Shown in pieces: positions 7,756 to 16,842 of a DNA stretch of 64,000 nucleotides. The position numbers were made by a program, and so were the translations under genes. The stretch covers positions 1,207,149 through 1,271,148 of the forward strand of contig NZ_KQ236688.1 of assembly GCF_001183545.1 (NCBI RefSeq), in the 5' to 3' direction. Origin of the DNA: Cellvibrio sp. pealriver (lineage in GTDB: Bacteria > Pseudomonadota > Gammaproteobacteria > Pseudomonadales > Cellvibrionaceae). The notes under the pieces were generated by a model. That model saw only the letters and a program-made list of their open reading frames with translations. It searched no databases and was not told where the DNA came from. Position 1 is the first letter of the stretch; each line of letters starts with the position of its first letter.

Positions 7756-9672
7756 ATGTCTTTGATTAAAATTGAAAAAGCCGGGCTCAGTTACGGCCTG
7801 CAAGTGTTGCTTGATGATGTAAACCTGAGTATAGAACGAGGGCAGCGACTGTGTTTGATCGGGCGAAACGGTGCCGGTAAATCCAGCTTGTTGAAAGTGC
7901 TGGATGGCGAGGTGGATCTTGATAAAGGCGATGTTATTCGCCAGAGCGGAATTCGTATCACTCGTCTTGAACAAGACCTTCCAGAGGCAGACGACCGTCA
8001 GGTATTTGATGCCGTTGCTGCAGGCGCAAAGGGAATGGGCGAGCTATTAGCTGAGTATCGCCAACTTTCCCATAAAGCGGATATTACTGAATCCGGCTTG
8101 GCGCGCATGGCACAGTTGCAGCAGCAAATTGAAGCAAACGATGGATGGGCACTGCAGCAGAAAGTCGATGAAATTATTTCCCGCCTTGATTTGCCAGCAG
8201 AACGTTACATGCGCGAATTATCGGGTGGGTGGCGTCGCCGTGTTGCGCTTGCGCGAGCATTGGTATTGGAGCCGGATGTTTTGTTGTTGGATGAGCCAAC
8301 CAACCATTTGGATATTGCAGCAATCGAATGGCTGGAAAAGCAATTACTGAACTATAACGGCGCGCTGGTATTTATTACCCATGACCGCTCTCTGCTACAA
8401 ACATTAGCGACACACATTGCCGAATTGGATCGCGGTCAGTTGCGTTATTGGGCGGGCGATTACGCCAGTTTTCTGGTTTATCGGGAGCAGGCACTGGCAG
8501 AGGAAGCGCGCCACAATGAATTATTTGATAAGCATTTAGCACAAGAAGAGGTGTGGATTCGCCAAGGGATCAAAGCGCGTCGCACACGTAATGAAGGCCG
8601 TGTTCGTGCGCTAAAAGCACTCCGTGATGTTCGTGCACAACGCCGCGAACAAGTGGGTAAAGCCAATTTTAGCCTTTCGACCGGAGGTGATTCCGGCAAG
8701 TTGGTAGCAGAACTCACGGATGTTTCTTATGCTTGGGGCAATAAAATAATCGTTAAACAATTTTCTACACGCATTATGCGTGGGGATCGTATTGGCCTGG
8801 TAGGTGCAAATGGCGCTGGAAAAAGTACATTACTTAAATTGATTTTGGGTGATCTGCAGCCACAATCCGGCCACGTAAAGCTCGGAACTAATATTGAAGT
8901 TGCTTACTTTGACCAGCTGCGTGATCAGCTTGATCTTGACAAAAATGCGGTGGATAACATTGCAGGCGGTCGTGAATTTATCGATGTTGATGGAAAATCA
9001 AAACATATCTTTTCGTATCTGAGTGATTTTTTATTCAGTGGTGAAAGGGCGCGTACACCACTGCGTGCGCTGTCTGGGGGCGAGCGTAATCGCGTGCTTC
9101 TTGCAAAATTATTCAGCAAACCGGCTAATTTATTAGTGCTGGATGAACCTACCAACGATCTTGATGTAGAAACACTGGAGTTATTGGAGGATATACTGTC
9201 CGAATATACTGGCACATTGTTGCTTGTGAGCCATGACCGTGCTTTCCTTAATAATATTGTTTCAAGTGTTATCGCCTTTGAAGGTCGTGGCAATGTGATT
9301 GAATATGTTGGCGGATACGATGATTGGATTCGCCAGGGAGGTAAGTGGACTGTTTCAGATGAATTGCCTCCTCCTGCAGAAAAAAAGCTACAAGTAGAAG
9401 CAAAAAGTGCGGAACCTGCAAACACTCGCCAGACAGCAAAACCCAAAAAGCTCAGTTATAAATTCCAAAAAGAATTTGAGGAGTTGCCACAAAAAATTGA
9501 AGTGCTTGAGTCTCAAGTAGCTCAGTTGCAGTCGATAACATCGGCCGAAAATTTTTATACTCAATCAAGCAATGTCGTAGAGCAAAAGCTGCAGGAGCTG
9601 GCTTTGTTACAACAACAGTTAGATGATTGTTTTGAGCGTTGGGCGGAGTTGGAAGATATGCAACAAGAATGA
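7756..9672 (+). CDS. uup: ABC-F ATPase Uup
   Basis: A 638-residue cytoplasmic ABC-F protein with two ATP-binding domains and no membrane segments. Domain 1 has Walker A GRNGAGKSS, signature LSGGWRRR and Walker B LLLDEPTNHLD; domain 2 has GANGAGKST, LSGGERNR and LVLDEPTNDLD. The Arg-rich interdomain linker (KARRTRNEGRVRALK) and the C-terminal coiled coil (about 560-638) that binds DNA in E. coli Uup are both present and separate it from other ABC-F members. The family acts on ribosomes, and Uup loss raises precise transposon excision in E. coli. The gene is monocistronic and divergent from slt. Confidence 0.92.
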   Translation: MSLIKIEKAGLSYGLQVLLDDVNLSIERGQRLCLIGRNGAGKSSLLKVLDGEVDLDKGDVIRQSGIRITRLEQDLPEADDRQVFDAVAAGAKGMGELLAEYRQLSHKADITESGLARMAQLQQQIEANDGWALQQKVDEIISRLDLPAERYMRELSGGWRRRVALARALVLEPDVLLLDEPTNHLDIAAIEWLEKQLLNYNGALVFITHDRSLLQTLATHIAELDRGQLRYWAGDYASFLVYREQALAEEARHNELFDKHLAQEEVWIRQGIKARRTRNEGRVRALKALRDVRAQRREQVGKANFSLSTGGDSGKLVAELTDVSYAWGNKIIVKQFSTRIMRGDRIGLVGANGAGKSTLLKLILGDLQPQSGHVKLGTNIEVAYFDQLRDQLDLDKNAVDNIAGGREFIDVDGKSKHIFSYLSDFLFSGERARTPLRALSGGERNRVLLAKLFSKPANLLVLDEPTNDLDVETLELLEDILSEYTGTLLLVSHDRAFLNNIVSSVIAFEGRGNVIEYVGGYDDWIRQGGKWTVSDELPPPAEKKLQVEAKSAEPANTRQTAKPKKLSYKFQKEFEELPQKIEVLESQVAQLQSITSAENFYTQSSNVVEQKLQELALLQQQLDDCFERWAELEDMQQE

Positions 9673-9720
9673 TTCTTGTTGCATTGCACGCATGAAAAAG
9701 CCGTACTGCGATATCGGTGC

Positions 9721-10179
9721 TTACTCAGCCCCCGTTTGTTTTTTTACCAAAACCGCCAATACATCGCAGGTTGCCCCATGCAATACACTATTGGGTGTTG
9801 AACCCAGCAACAAGGCAAAACCTTTGCGCCCATGACTACCGACAACAATCAGATCAGCATTTTCTTGCTCTGCAAGATAGTGTAATTCCGCAGCAGGCTG
9901 CCCTACCAAAACATGTTGTTGCTGGATTGGATATGACGTGCTTTTGGCGAGTGCCGCCAAATCAGCAGTAGCTTTTTGCACTTGCTGCTCCTGAACGCCG
10001 GTCAGATCAACAGGCATGTCACCGCCATAGGCGAAAGCAATAGGTTCAAGCACATAGGCAAGTGTTAATTTTGCCTCACAAGTACGCGCAATGGCTGCAG
10101 CACGACGGATAACCGTTGGACAGTCATCCGAGAGATCGACGCCGACAATAATATGTGTGTAGTTAATAGCTTCTGTCAT
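9721..10179 (-). CDS. Universal stress protein, UspA family
   Basis: A single-domain Usp protein of 152 residues. It shows the starting strand HIIVGVDLSDD, the VVGSHGRKG loop and the LLLGSTPNSVLHGATCDVLAV C-terminal segment that forms the nucleotide-pocket region in ATP-binding Usp proteins. I set the start at 10179 (MTEAINY), preceded by AGGAAT; the frame is open to 10248 but that extension does not resemble Usp sequence. Usp proteins help survival under growth arrest and stress. The gene faces uup convergently and is divergent from the small membrane protein gene at 10269. Confidence 0.9.
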   Translation of the reverse strand: MTEAINYTHIIVGVDLSDDCPTVIRRAAAIARTCEAKLTLAYVLEPIAFAYGGDMPVDLTGVQEQQVQKATADLAALAKSTSYPIQQQHVLVGQPAAELHYLAEQENADLIVVGSHGRKGFALLLGSTPNSVLHGATCDVLAVLVKKQTGAE

Positions 10180-10268
10180 GATTCCTATCCTCGACTGACG
10201 GAGGCAATACTCAATGAAAGCCTCTTGCTTAAGAGTAGTTCTTCCCATCTAAAGTTTTAAGGATTTTC

Positions 10269-10769
10269 ATGAATATCTGGTTTTTTATTATTTTGATAGT
10301 GGCATTGGCGCTGGTATTAGGCCCTATCAGTATGTTGAAGCCCAAGCCTGGGCAGAAGCGTAAAGAAAACTTGCGCCTACATGCCAGCCAAAAGGGCGTT
10401 CGCTACACCCTGCGACGTCCGCCCGCATTGGCAACGGATATTGAACAAACTGCACCTATGCCTGTGTATTACATCCCCCCCCTTACTAAATCGCAAATGG
10501 ACAATGAGTGGATATTAATGCGCACCCATTATGTTCACGAGGGAAATTTTTATCAGGAGTGGGATTGGCAGACCAAAACACGCCCGGGCGATGATGCGTG
10601 TCAGTCTTTGAAGCGATATTTGCCCGATTTGCCGGTTTCGGTCATCGCAATCAGCCAGGGGAGTCTGGGAACGTGTGTTTTTTGGTCGGAAAGAGAGGAT
10701 AAAGAGACGTTGGAGTTACTAATTGAAATGATGGAAGTGCTTCATAAACACGCAAGCCCACCTGGTTGA
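10269..10769 (+). CDS. Unknown single-pass membrane protein
   Basis: 166 residues that I do not recognise. An N-terminal hydrophobic helix (about residues 3-22) would anchor it, followed by a basic stretch (KPKPGQKRKENLRLHASQKG) that favours a cytoplasmic or membrane-proximal location. The rest is soluble and rich in Trp/Tyr (EWDWQTKTRP) with a C-terminal helix. AAGGA sits just before the ATG. It runs convergently into the next gene with five bases between stop codons. Function cannot be inferred from the window. Confidence 0.7.
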   Translation: MNIWFFIILIVALALVLGPISMLKPKPGQKRKENLRLHASQKGVRYTLRRPPALATDIEQTAPMPVYYIPPLTKSQMDNEWILMRTHYVHEGNFYQEWDWQTKTRPGDDACQSLKRYLPDLPVSVIAISQGSLGTCVFWSEREDKETLELLIEMMEVLHKHASPPG

Positions 10770-10774
10770 CCTGG

Positions 10775-11488
10775 TTACCCCAAGTCCAGCACTGCAGAAT
10801 TCGTATCGCGTAAATCACGGCTTAGACCAACACGGCCACCGTCTATCATTTCACTTAACTCTTTAATCATTTTGAGTCGGCGAGGATCCTGGTGCATGGA
10901 TTCCATCAGCAACTGCTGTGCTTTGCGATAGAACGCCTGAGCTGAAAACCTGTCACTAATGGACATGGATTTATCGCCCTGTCCAATATAGGACATTACC
11001 GAAACCATCAGATATGCCCAGCGCAACTCAGAAAGGTAAGTGTCCATTTCCACCTCATTGATGTTCCCCTGAGCAGCCAGCTGGGTAATCAGATGCATAG
11101 CTTCGTTCAGGTGTAGCTGGGTTTTGGCAATTTGTGCGTCACTTTCACGTTGGTAGCTGGTGGCTTTTTTATAGTTGGGATTCATTAACTCTTCAGAATA
11201 AAGCTCACTTTTGCGTATGGCCGCTTCTATGTGCTCCGGGTTTTTGTCTTCCAGCGCCAGCATTTGTTGCTGTATCGATATCACCATGTCGTTGATATGC
11301 TTGACGATCATCCGGTTGGGAATAGTTTGCTCAAGGGAGATTACCAGTTCAATCAGTTCTTCTGCCTGAATGCGTAAACGACGTTGTTGCAAGCGGCGTT
11401 GGCGCTGAATCTGCTGCATTCTATTGATTGCACTGACGGCAATAAGTGTTATCAGCATCAAAAAAAACAAAATCACAATCAAAGTCAT
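10775..11488 (-). CDS. Unknown membrane-anchored helical protein
   Basis: 237 residues with one N-terminal transmembrane helix (about 2-20) followed by a strongly basic, Gln-rich coiled-coil-like segment (RMQQIQRQRRLQQRRLRIQ) and a largely helical cytoplasmic domain. A TPR-like segment SAQAFYRKAQQLLM is present near residue 185. I do not recognise a family. It is divergent from topA, separated by 337 bases. The shape, a membrane-anchored helical scaffold, would suit a protein-protein interaction role, but that is inference only. Confidence 0.7.
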   Translation of the reverse strand: MTLIVILFFLMLITLIAVSAINRMQQIQRQRRLQQRRLRIQAEELIELVISLEQTIPNRMIVKHINDMVISIQQQMLALEDKNPEHIEAAIRKSELYSEELMNPNYKKATSYQRESDAQIAKTQLHLNEAMHLITQLAAQGNINEVEMDTYLSELRWAYLMVSVMSYIGQGDKSMSISDRFSAQAFYRKAQQLLMESMHQDPRRLKMIKELSEMIDGGRVGLSRDLRDTNSAVLDLG

Positions 11489-11825
11489 TCGAATTCTGCG
11501 TGCATAGGTTAGGTTGAGGATCAGGTTTTATGGGTTCTTTAAATGGAAACGCTAGTTGAAATTAATTAACTTTATAAAACAAATGCTTAAGTGTCGTATT
11601 TAAAGAAAATCCTTAACCTAAAAAACGGTAAACTTTGCACTTCCTGTTGTGCTCAACTATAAGACATAAGGAAAATTATCGCTTGACCCCTTGTGATTCA
11701 AGACTTATATATGCGCACCTTTGCCGCTAGTTTAGCCTTTTCATAGGCAGCACTGTACCAGATTGGCGCATTATTCAGCAGATTATACAGCCTTCCTTAT
11801 ATATACAGAGACCTTTCTAACAATC
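11489..11825. other. Divergent intergenic region upstream of topA
   Basis: This 337-base, AT-rich gap separates the unknown leftward gene from topA. It holds the topA promoter candidate at 11683-11711. I see no other convincing gene, repeat or hairpin in it. Confidence 0.7.
11683..11711 (+). promoter_or_regulatory. Sigma-70 promoter of topA
   Basis: TTGACC at 11683-11688 and TATATA at 11706-11711 are separated by 17 bases, the optimal spacing. They lie about 115 bases upstream of the topA ATG. Promoters of topA are often supercoiling-sensitive, but nothing here proves that. Confidence 0.6.
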
Positions 11826-14450
11826 ATGGGTAAATCCTTAGTTATCGTTGAGTCGCCCGCCAAGGCAAAAACCATTAATAAATATTTGGGAAGTGACTTT
11901 ATCGTCAAATCCAGTATCGGTCACATCCGGGATTTACCTACTAGCGGTGGCGCTAAACCGGTCGATGCGAAAGAACGCGCCAAACAGGCTGCCGCTACGC
12001 GCAAGATGTCAGCTGATGAAAAAGCGATTTATCAAGCGAAAAAAAGTAAAAGCCAGCTCATCAATCGTATGGGAATCGATCCCGAAAATAACTGGGAGGC
12101 GCAGTATGAGATTCTCCCGGGAAAAGAGAAGGTAGTGGAAGAGCTAAGAAAACTGGCCGAAAAAGCCGATATGGTTTATCTGGCAACCGACTTGGACAGA
12201 GAGGGAGAAGCAATCGCCTGGCACCTACGTGAAGCGATTGGTGGTGATGAATCCCGCTATCGCCGCGTAGTTTTCAATGAAATTACCAAAACTGCTATTC
12301 AAAATGCGTTTAAAACACCAGGTCCAATCGACCAAAATCGTGTTGATGCGCAACAGGCGCGTCGGTTTTTAGACCGTGTGGTTGGTTATATGGTGTCGCC
12401 ACTGTTATGGGAAAAAGTGGCTCGCGGGCTTTCAGCCGGGCGTGTTCAATCAGTAGCTGTACGTTTAGTTGTAGAGCGGGAAAGTGAAATCCGTGCGTTT
12501 GTTCCAGAAGAATATTGGACACTATTTGCAGATCTACAAGCTGATAAAAACCAGCAGGCCAGTTTTGAAGTAAAAAAGTTGGGTAATGAGGCATTTAAGC
12601 CAATCAATGAGAGTCAAGCGATGGCTGCCGTCAGCGCTTTACAGCATGCATCGTACAAAGTAATTAGTCGCGAAGATAAACCGACCCAATCCAAACCATC
12701 TGCGCCGTTCATTACATCTACCTTGCAGCAGGCAGCAAGTACGCGTTTAGGTTTCGGTGTAAAGAAAACCATGATGATGGCTCAGCGTTTGTACGAGGCT
12801 GGATACATCACTTATATGCGTACAGATTCAACCAACCTGAGCAAAGAGGCTGTTGATGCTTGCCGTGAATATATTCTTGAAAATTATGGTACGCGTTATT
12901 TGCCGGATGCTCCTGTGCTTTACTCAAGTAAAGAAGGTGCTCAAGAGGCGCATGAGGCAATTCGCCCATCAAATGTGAACGTACAACCTAACCAGCTAAG
13001 TGGTATGGAACGCGATGCTGAGCGTCTTTATGGATTAATTTGGCAACAGTTCGTAGCTTGCCAAATGACACCTGCTGAATATACCAGTACCAGTGTTGTG
13101 GTTAACGCTGGAGATTATGAGTTACGTACCCGTGGTCGCGTAATCCGTTTTGACGGATATACAAAAGTAAATCCGCAAACCGTCAAAAAAGACGAAGACA
13201 TTGTTCTGCCGGATATGAAGGTTGGTCAAATCCTGCCTCTGATTAAGCTGAATCCACAGCAGCATTTCACCAAACCTGCAGCACGTTACACAGAAGCCAG
13301 TTTGGTTAAAGAACTAGAAAAGCGTGCTATTGGCCGCCCATCGACGTACGCCTCAATTATTTCTACGATTCAGGAGCGTGGATATGTGCGTCAGGAAAAT
13401 CGCCGTTTCTATGCAGAAAAAATGGGCGATATTGTTACTGAAAGACTGGTTGAGAGTTTTGATGATCTGATGGATTACGGTTTTACAGCCAGCATGGAAG
13501 AATCACTTGATGTTGTCGCGCAAGGAGGGAAAAACTGGCGTGATTTGCTGAATGAGTTTTATGGTGGTTTCAGTAAAAAACTGGCTCAGGCATCCAGCAC
13601 TACTAAAGGCATGCGCGCTAACGATCCTACCGATACAGATATTGAATGCAGTCTTTGTGGTCGCCACATGCAAATTCGTACGGGCACTACCGGGGTTTTT
13701 CTGGGCTGTTCTGGCTATGGATTACCACCTAAAGAGCGCTGTAAAAATACCATGAACCTGGTGTCCGGTGATGAGGTTATTGATACCGAAGCTGACGATG
13801 ATGAAGCCGAGTCGCGTCAGTTACGCTCAAAACATCGCTGCAAATTATGTAATTCTGCGATGGACTCTTATCTGTTGGATGAAAATCGTAAATTGCACAT
13901 TTGTGGAAATAATCCCGATTGCTCGGGCTATGAAGTTGAGCAGGGAAGTTATCGCTTAAAAGGTTACGAAGGGCCAACAATTGAGTGTGACAAGTGTGGC
14001 AGTGAAATGCAGCTCAAAACCGGCCGCTTTGGTAAGTATTTTGGTTGCACAAATTCCGAGTGCAAAAACACTCGCAAGCTGTTAAAAAATGGTGAAGCGG
14101 CACCGCCAAAAGTGGATCCAATTGTAATGCCGGAATTACGCTGTGAAAAAGTGGATGATCACTATGTGCTGCGTGATGGTGCGGCAGGTTTGTTCCTTGC
14201 TGCAAGCCAGTTTCCAAAAAATCGTGAGACTCGCGCCCCTTTTGTTGAGGAGTTATTGCCATACAAGGATCAAATTGATCCCAAGTATCATTTCTTATTA
14301 TCTGCCCCAGTGAAAGATCCTGATGGCAACAAAGCGATTATTCGCTTCAGCCGCAAAACCAAAGAGCAGTATGTCCAAACAGAGCTTAATGGAAAAGCGA
14401 CAGGCTGGAAGGCATTTTTCACTGCGGGTAAGTGGCAGGTACAAAAGTAA
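11826..14450 (+). CDS. topA: DNA topoisomerase I (type IA)
   Basis: An 874-residue enzyme that relaxes negative supercoils by transient single-strand cleavage. The N-terminal Toprim domain has [11 protein letters not shown] and the acidic motif [12 protein letters not shown]. The catalytic Tyr (about residue 330) is in [13 protein letters not shown]. The C-terminal part holds Cys4 zinc-ribbon modules (CSLCGRHM..., CKLCNSAM..., CDKCGSEMQ...) for DNA binding, then a short TopoI_C-like domain. The true start is ATG 11826 ([10 protein letters not shown]); an upstream in-frame ATG at 11763 adds unrelated residues. The length agrees with the E. coli enzyme (865). A compact hairpin follows the stop codon. 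Confidence 0.96.
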   Translation: MGKSLVIVESPAKAKTINKYLGSDFIVKSSIGHIRDLPTSGGAKPVDAKERAKQAAATRKMSADEKAIYQAKKSKSQLINRMGIDPENNWEAQYEILPGKEKVVEELRKLAEKADMVYLATDLDREGEAIAWHLREAIGGDESRYRRVVFNEITKTAIQNAFKTPGPIDQNRVDAQQARRFLDRVVGYMVSPLLWEKVARGLSAGRVQSVAVRLVVERESEIRAFVPEEYWTLFADLQADKNQQASFEVKKLGNEAFKPINESQAMAAVSALQHASYKVISREDKPTQSKPSAPFITSTLQQAASTRLGFGVKKTMMMAQRLYEAGYITYMRTDSTNLSKEAVDACREYILENYGTRYLPDAPVLYSSKEGAQEAHEAIRPSNVNVQPNQLSGMERDAERLYGLIWQQFVACQMTPAEYTSTSVVVNAGDYELRTRGRVIRFDGYTKVNPQTVKKDEDIVLPDMKVGQILPLIKLNPQQHFTKPAARYTEASLVKELEKRAIGRPSTYASIISTIQERGYVRQENRRFYAEKMGDIVTERLVESFDDLMDYGFTASMEESLDVVAQGGKNWRDLLNEFYGGFSKKLAQASSTTKGMRANDPTDTDIECSLCGRHMQIRTGTTGVFLGCSGYGLPPKERCKNTMNLVSGDEVIDTEADDDEAESRQLRSKHRCKLCNSAMDSYLLDENRKLHICGNNPDCSGYEVEQGSYRLKGYEGPTIECDKCGSEMQLKTGRFGKYFGCTNSECKNTRKLLKNGEAAPPKVDPIVMPELRCEKVDDHYVLRDGAAGLFLAASQFPKNRETRAPFVEELLPYKDQIDPKYHFLLSAPVKDPDGNKAIIRFSRKTKEQYVQTELNGKATGWKAFFTAGKWQVQK

Positions 14451-14459
14451 ATACATAAT

Positions 14460-14487
14460 GCCAGCATTTAAATATGCTGGCTTATTT
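14460..14487 (+). terminator. Rho-independent terminator after topA
   Basis: Perfect 8-base arms GCCAGCAT (14460-14467) and ATGCTGGC (14474-14481) with a six-base loop, followed by a T-rich TTATTTT tract. Only 25-30 bases separate it from the next gene, so it may be a partial terminator. Confidence 0.7.
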
Positions 14488-14511
14488 TCTCTCTTCCCCC
14501 CTTTAATTAAT

Positions 14512-15045
14512 ATGCCTATTACACATCTCTCCCTTGTTAATCAAAAGTTTGCGTTTGCACATGCAAATTTGGTTGATATGGAATTATCGAATGTAAAGCT
14601 CTCGGGTGCACAAAAAGTCCGCCAGCAAGCGCTGGCCGATGCTGTTGTCTTTCATCTTACGACAGCATTGTGCTTTTACGTGCGTGAGCTGGCTGATCAA
14701 TATCGTGTCAAAAATGCAGCCATCCTCATAAGCATTGAGGAGCTCTACATGGCGCTTGATGATTTAGGCATTAACTCATCGGAAGTAAATGAGTTAATAG
14801 CATTAAAAGAGGAGCCAGATACATGGCTTCACTTATTGTTACTACATGAGCAGATGATTTTCAAATCGCCTGAAAAGGCAAAGGAAAAGAAAGCGTTTGT
14901 TACTGGTGATACCATAGAATTTGTTGATGTAACGGAAATCAACGAGCAGCCGTCGTTAAATATAACGCGCGAGTTGCTGACTGAGTGGTTGGCTGGTTTT
15001 CGGGATTTGGTGACACGCCAACGCAGTACATATGCAGAGTATTGA
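14512..15045 (+). CDS. topA-linked protein, DUF6586-like, unknown function
   Basis: A 177-residue cytoplasmic protein, mostly helical, with an N-terminal segment SLVNQKFAFAHANL. It resembles the small protein encoded next to topA in pseudomonads (DUF6586 as I remember it). Position and pattern support homology; no function is known to me. The start at 14512 keeps the family-like N-terminus but has no visible Shine-Dalgarno sequence; the frame is open upstream through the end of topA, where the sequence does not look like this protein. A hairpin terminator separates the two genes, so expression could be reduced or read-through dependent. Confidence 0.6.
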   Translation: MPITHLSLVNQKFAFAHANLVDMELSNVKLSGAQKVRQQALADAVVFHLTTALCFYVRELADQYRVKNAAILISIEELYMALDDLGINSSEVNELIALKEEPDTWLHLLLLHEQMIFKSPEKAKEKKAFVTGDTIEFVDVTEINEQPSLNITRELLTEWLAGFRDLVTRQRSTYAEY

Positions 15046-15052
15046 TAAAAAG

Positions 15053-15081
15053 TTGAACCTGCAGAATGACTGTGGCACAAT
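15053..15081 (+). promoter_or_regulatory. Sigma-70 promoter of tRNA-Leu
   Basis: TTGAAC (15053-15058) and CACAAT (15076-15081) are separated by 17 bases. The -35 overlaps the region just after the preceding stop codon. Transcription would start near 15088, about 110 bases before the tRNA. Confidence 0.5.
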
Positions 15082-15104
15082 CAGCACCCTTCGCGTGCTA
15101 GGGG

Positions 15105-15138
15105 TATTGATTTTTATAAAAAACATTAAAAATCAATA
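15105..15138 (+). repeat. AT-rich perfect inverted repeat in the tRNA leader
   Basis: TATTGATTTTT (15105-15115) and AAAAATCAATA (15128-15138) form a perfect 11-base-pair stem with a 12-base loop. It lies between the promoter candidate and tRNA-Leu, so it should be part of the precursor transcript. No T-run follows, so it is not a typical terminator on the plus strand. Confidence 0.6.
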
Positions 15139-15198
15139 TGTTAGCGCGTGATAAAAATTAGGTCAGCGTCTTGGTAATGGCCAAGAAACGACACAAAA

Positions 15199-15283
15199 GC
15201 GGACGTGGTGAAATTGGTAGACACACCAGGTTTAGGTTCTGGCGCCGCAAGGTGTGAGAGTTCGAGTCTCTCCGTCCGCACCA
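15199..15283 (+). tRNA. tRNA-Leu (anticodon UAG)
   Basis: An 85-base cloverleaf with encoded CCA end. The acceptor stem GCGGACG pairs with CGTCCGC. The anticodon loop TTTAGGT carries TAG, and the long variable arm (GCGCCGCAAGGTGT-type) is typical of class II leucine tRNAs. The sequence is close to E. coli leuW. It reads CUN leucine codons, chiefly CUA. It sits 73 bases upstream of tig. Confidence 0.96.
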
Positions 15284-15356
15284 TATTCTCCCTGTATCCT
15301 GATATTCAGGGTGCTTGAGCAACTGCCATACTTTTCAGTTATTTCACGAGGCAAAT

Positions 15357-16670
15357 ATGCAGGTTTCACTGGAAACGACTTCTGGATTGGAGCGCCGCTT
15401 GACTGTGGGCGTGCCGGCGGAACAAGTAGAAAACGAAGTTGAGAATCGCTTGAAGCAAGCGGCTCGCAATGTAAGCATCAAAGGTTTCCGCAAGGGCAAA
15501 GTTCCAATGTCTGTAGTGAAGCAACGCTTTGGTGCTGGAATTCGTCAGGAAGTGGTCGGTGATGTTATCAGTCGTTCATTTTATGCGGCCGTACAAAAAG
15601 AGAATGTTAAGCCTGCTGGTCAGCCTTCTATTCAGCCCAAACAGTTGGCTGTAGGAAAAGATTTGGAATACGTGGCGACCTTCGAGGTTTATCCTAGCGT
15701 AGAGCTCAGCGATTTAAGTGCCTTTGAAATCACTACTTACAAAGCAGATGTTACAGAAGCAGATGTCGATAACATGATTGAGGTGCTTCGTAAGCATCAG
15801 GCCACATGGTCTGTTGTAGAACGAGCAGCGGCTGATGGAGATCAAGTTAATATTGATTTTGTTGGCACTAAAGATGGCGTTGAGTTTGCTGGTGGCAAGG
15901 CCGAAGGGCATTCACTGGTTCTTGGCTCGAAGTCAATGATTCCTGGATTCGAAGAAGGGATTGTTGGAATGAAGGCTGGCGATAAAAAAGATATTTCGGT
16001 AACTTTCCCTGAAGATTATCAGGCTGAAGAGCTGAAAGGAGCCGCTGTAACATTCGCTATTATCGTTAATAGTGTATCGGAAGCTGCGCTGCCTGAGCTG
16101 AAGAAAGAGTTTTTTGTGAAGTTTGGTGTAGAGAAGGGTGGCGAAAAGCAATTTCGTAAGGAAGTGAAAGCGAATATGGATCGTGAGCTTGCTAATGCTC
16201 TTAAAGCAAAAGTAAAAGTCCAAGTTATGGATGCTTTAATTGCTGCCCATAGCACAGATATTCCCAAAGCATTAGTCGCGAATGAGATTCATGTTCTTCG
16301 TAATCAAATGCTTCAGCGTTTTGGCGGACAGCAGCAAAATTTTGATGTTAAAAGCCTTTTGCCGGACACAATGTTCCAAGAAGAGGCAGCTCGCCGCGTC
16401 ACTCTCGGTCTGATTGTAGGAGAGATTGTGAAAAGTGCGAAATTGAAGCCTGACTCGAAGCGCGTGCGTGCAATGATCGAAGAAATTGCATCTACCTATC
16501 AGGAGCCTAAAGAAGTGGTTGAATATTACAGCGGCAATCAGGAGTTGATGGCTGGTGTGGAATCTGCCGTGCTTGAAGATCAGGTTGTTGATCATATTCT
16601 GTCTCAGGCAAAGGTTTCCGAAGTTGAAACTAGCTATGATGAAATTATTAAGGCTAATGCGCAACGCTGA
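15357..16670 (+). CDS. tig: Trigger factor, ribosome-associated chaperone
   Basis: A 437-residue protein with the three trigger-factor parts. The N-terminal ribosome-binding domain (1-110) has the signature GFRKGKVPMSVVKQRFG. The central FKBP-type prolyl isomerase domain (about 150-245) has GDQVNIDFVG and MIPGFEEGIVGM. The C-terminal helical chaperone domain runs from about 250 to the end. It binds ribosomal protein L23 and shields nascent chains. The ATG at 15357 follows CGAGG and gives the standard N-terminus MQVSLETTSGLERR; the frame extends upstream to 15315 without homology. It heads the tig-clpP-clpX-lon-hupB-ppiD order conserved in gammaproteobacteria. Confidence 0.96.
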   Translation: MQVSLETTSGLERRLTVGVPAEQVENEVENRLKQAARNVSIKGFRKGKVPMSVVKQRFGAGIRQEVVGDVISRSFYAAVQKENVKPAGQPSIQPKQLAVGKDLEYVATFEVYPSVELSDLSAFEITTYKADVTEADVDNMIEVLRKHQATWSVVERAAADGDQVNIDFVGTKDGVEFAGGKAEGHSLVLGSKSMIPGFEEGIVGMKAGDKKDISVTFPEDYQAEELKGAAVTFAIIVNSVSEAALPELKKEFFVKFGVEKGGEKQFRKEVKANMDRELANALKAKVKVQVMDALIAAHSTDIPKALVANEIHVLRNQMLQRFGGQQQNFDVKSLLPDTMFQEEAARRVTLGLIVGEIVKSAKLKPDSKRVRAMIEEIASTYQEPKEVVEYYSGNQELMAGVESAVLEDQVVDHILSQAKVSEVETSYDEIIKANAQR

Positions 16671-16681
16671 TAGCCTGAAAA

Positions 16682-16707
16682 AGCCGCAAAGCCTTTGTTT
16701 TGCGGCT
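16682..16707 (+). terminator. Hairpin after tig, possible attenuator
   Basis: AGCCGCAAA (16682-16690) pairs with TTTGCGGCT (16699-16707), leaving an eight-base loop. It lacks a following T-run, so it may be an attenuating or processing hairpin between tig and clpP rather than a full terminator. Confidence 0.45.
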
Positions 16708-16748
16708 CCCCTCACCAAACCTCCTGTAAAAAGCTCTTTTGACTGGCA

Positions 16749-16754
16749 TATAAT
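16749..16754 (+). promoter_or_regulatory. Possible -10 element of a clpP promoter
   Basis: A perfect TATAAT lies about 90 bases before the clpP start. No good -35 element is visible at 16-18 bases upstream (the region reads GTAAAA), so activation or an extended -10 would be needed. I found no clear sigma-32 match here. Confidence 0.3.
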
Positions 16755-16842
16755 CCAATCACGGGTTAAGCTCTCATTGTCAAAAAACCTTAGTTTTCAA
16801 TATTGGCGATGCTAAAAAGCCCGCTTAAGGACAAAACGCACA

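Noticed and set aside
8925..9446. Leftward 173-codon frame inside uup
   Set aside because: Antisense to the second ATPase domain of uup, with Ser-rich, low-complexity product and no ribosome site.
16730..16842. Heat-shock promoter before clpP
   Set aside because: I looked for CTTGAA and CCCCAT elements, but found only a TATAAT without a matching -35.
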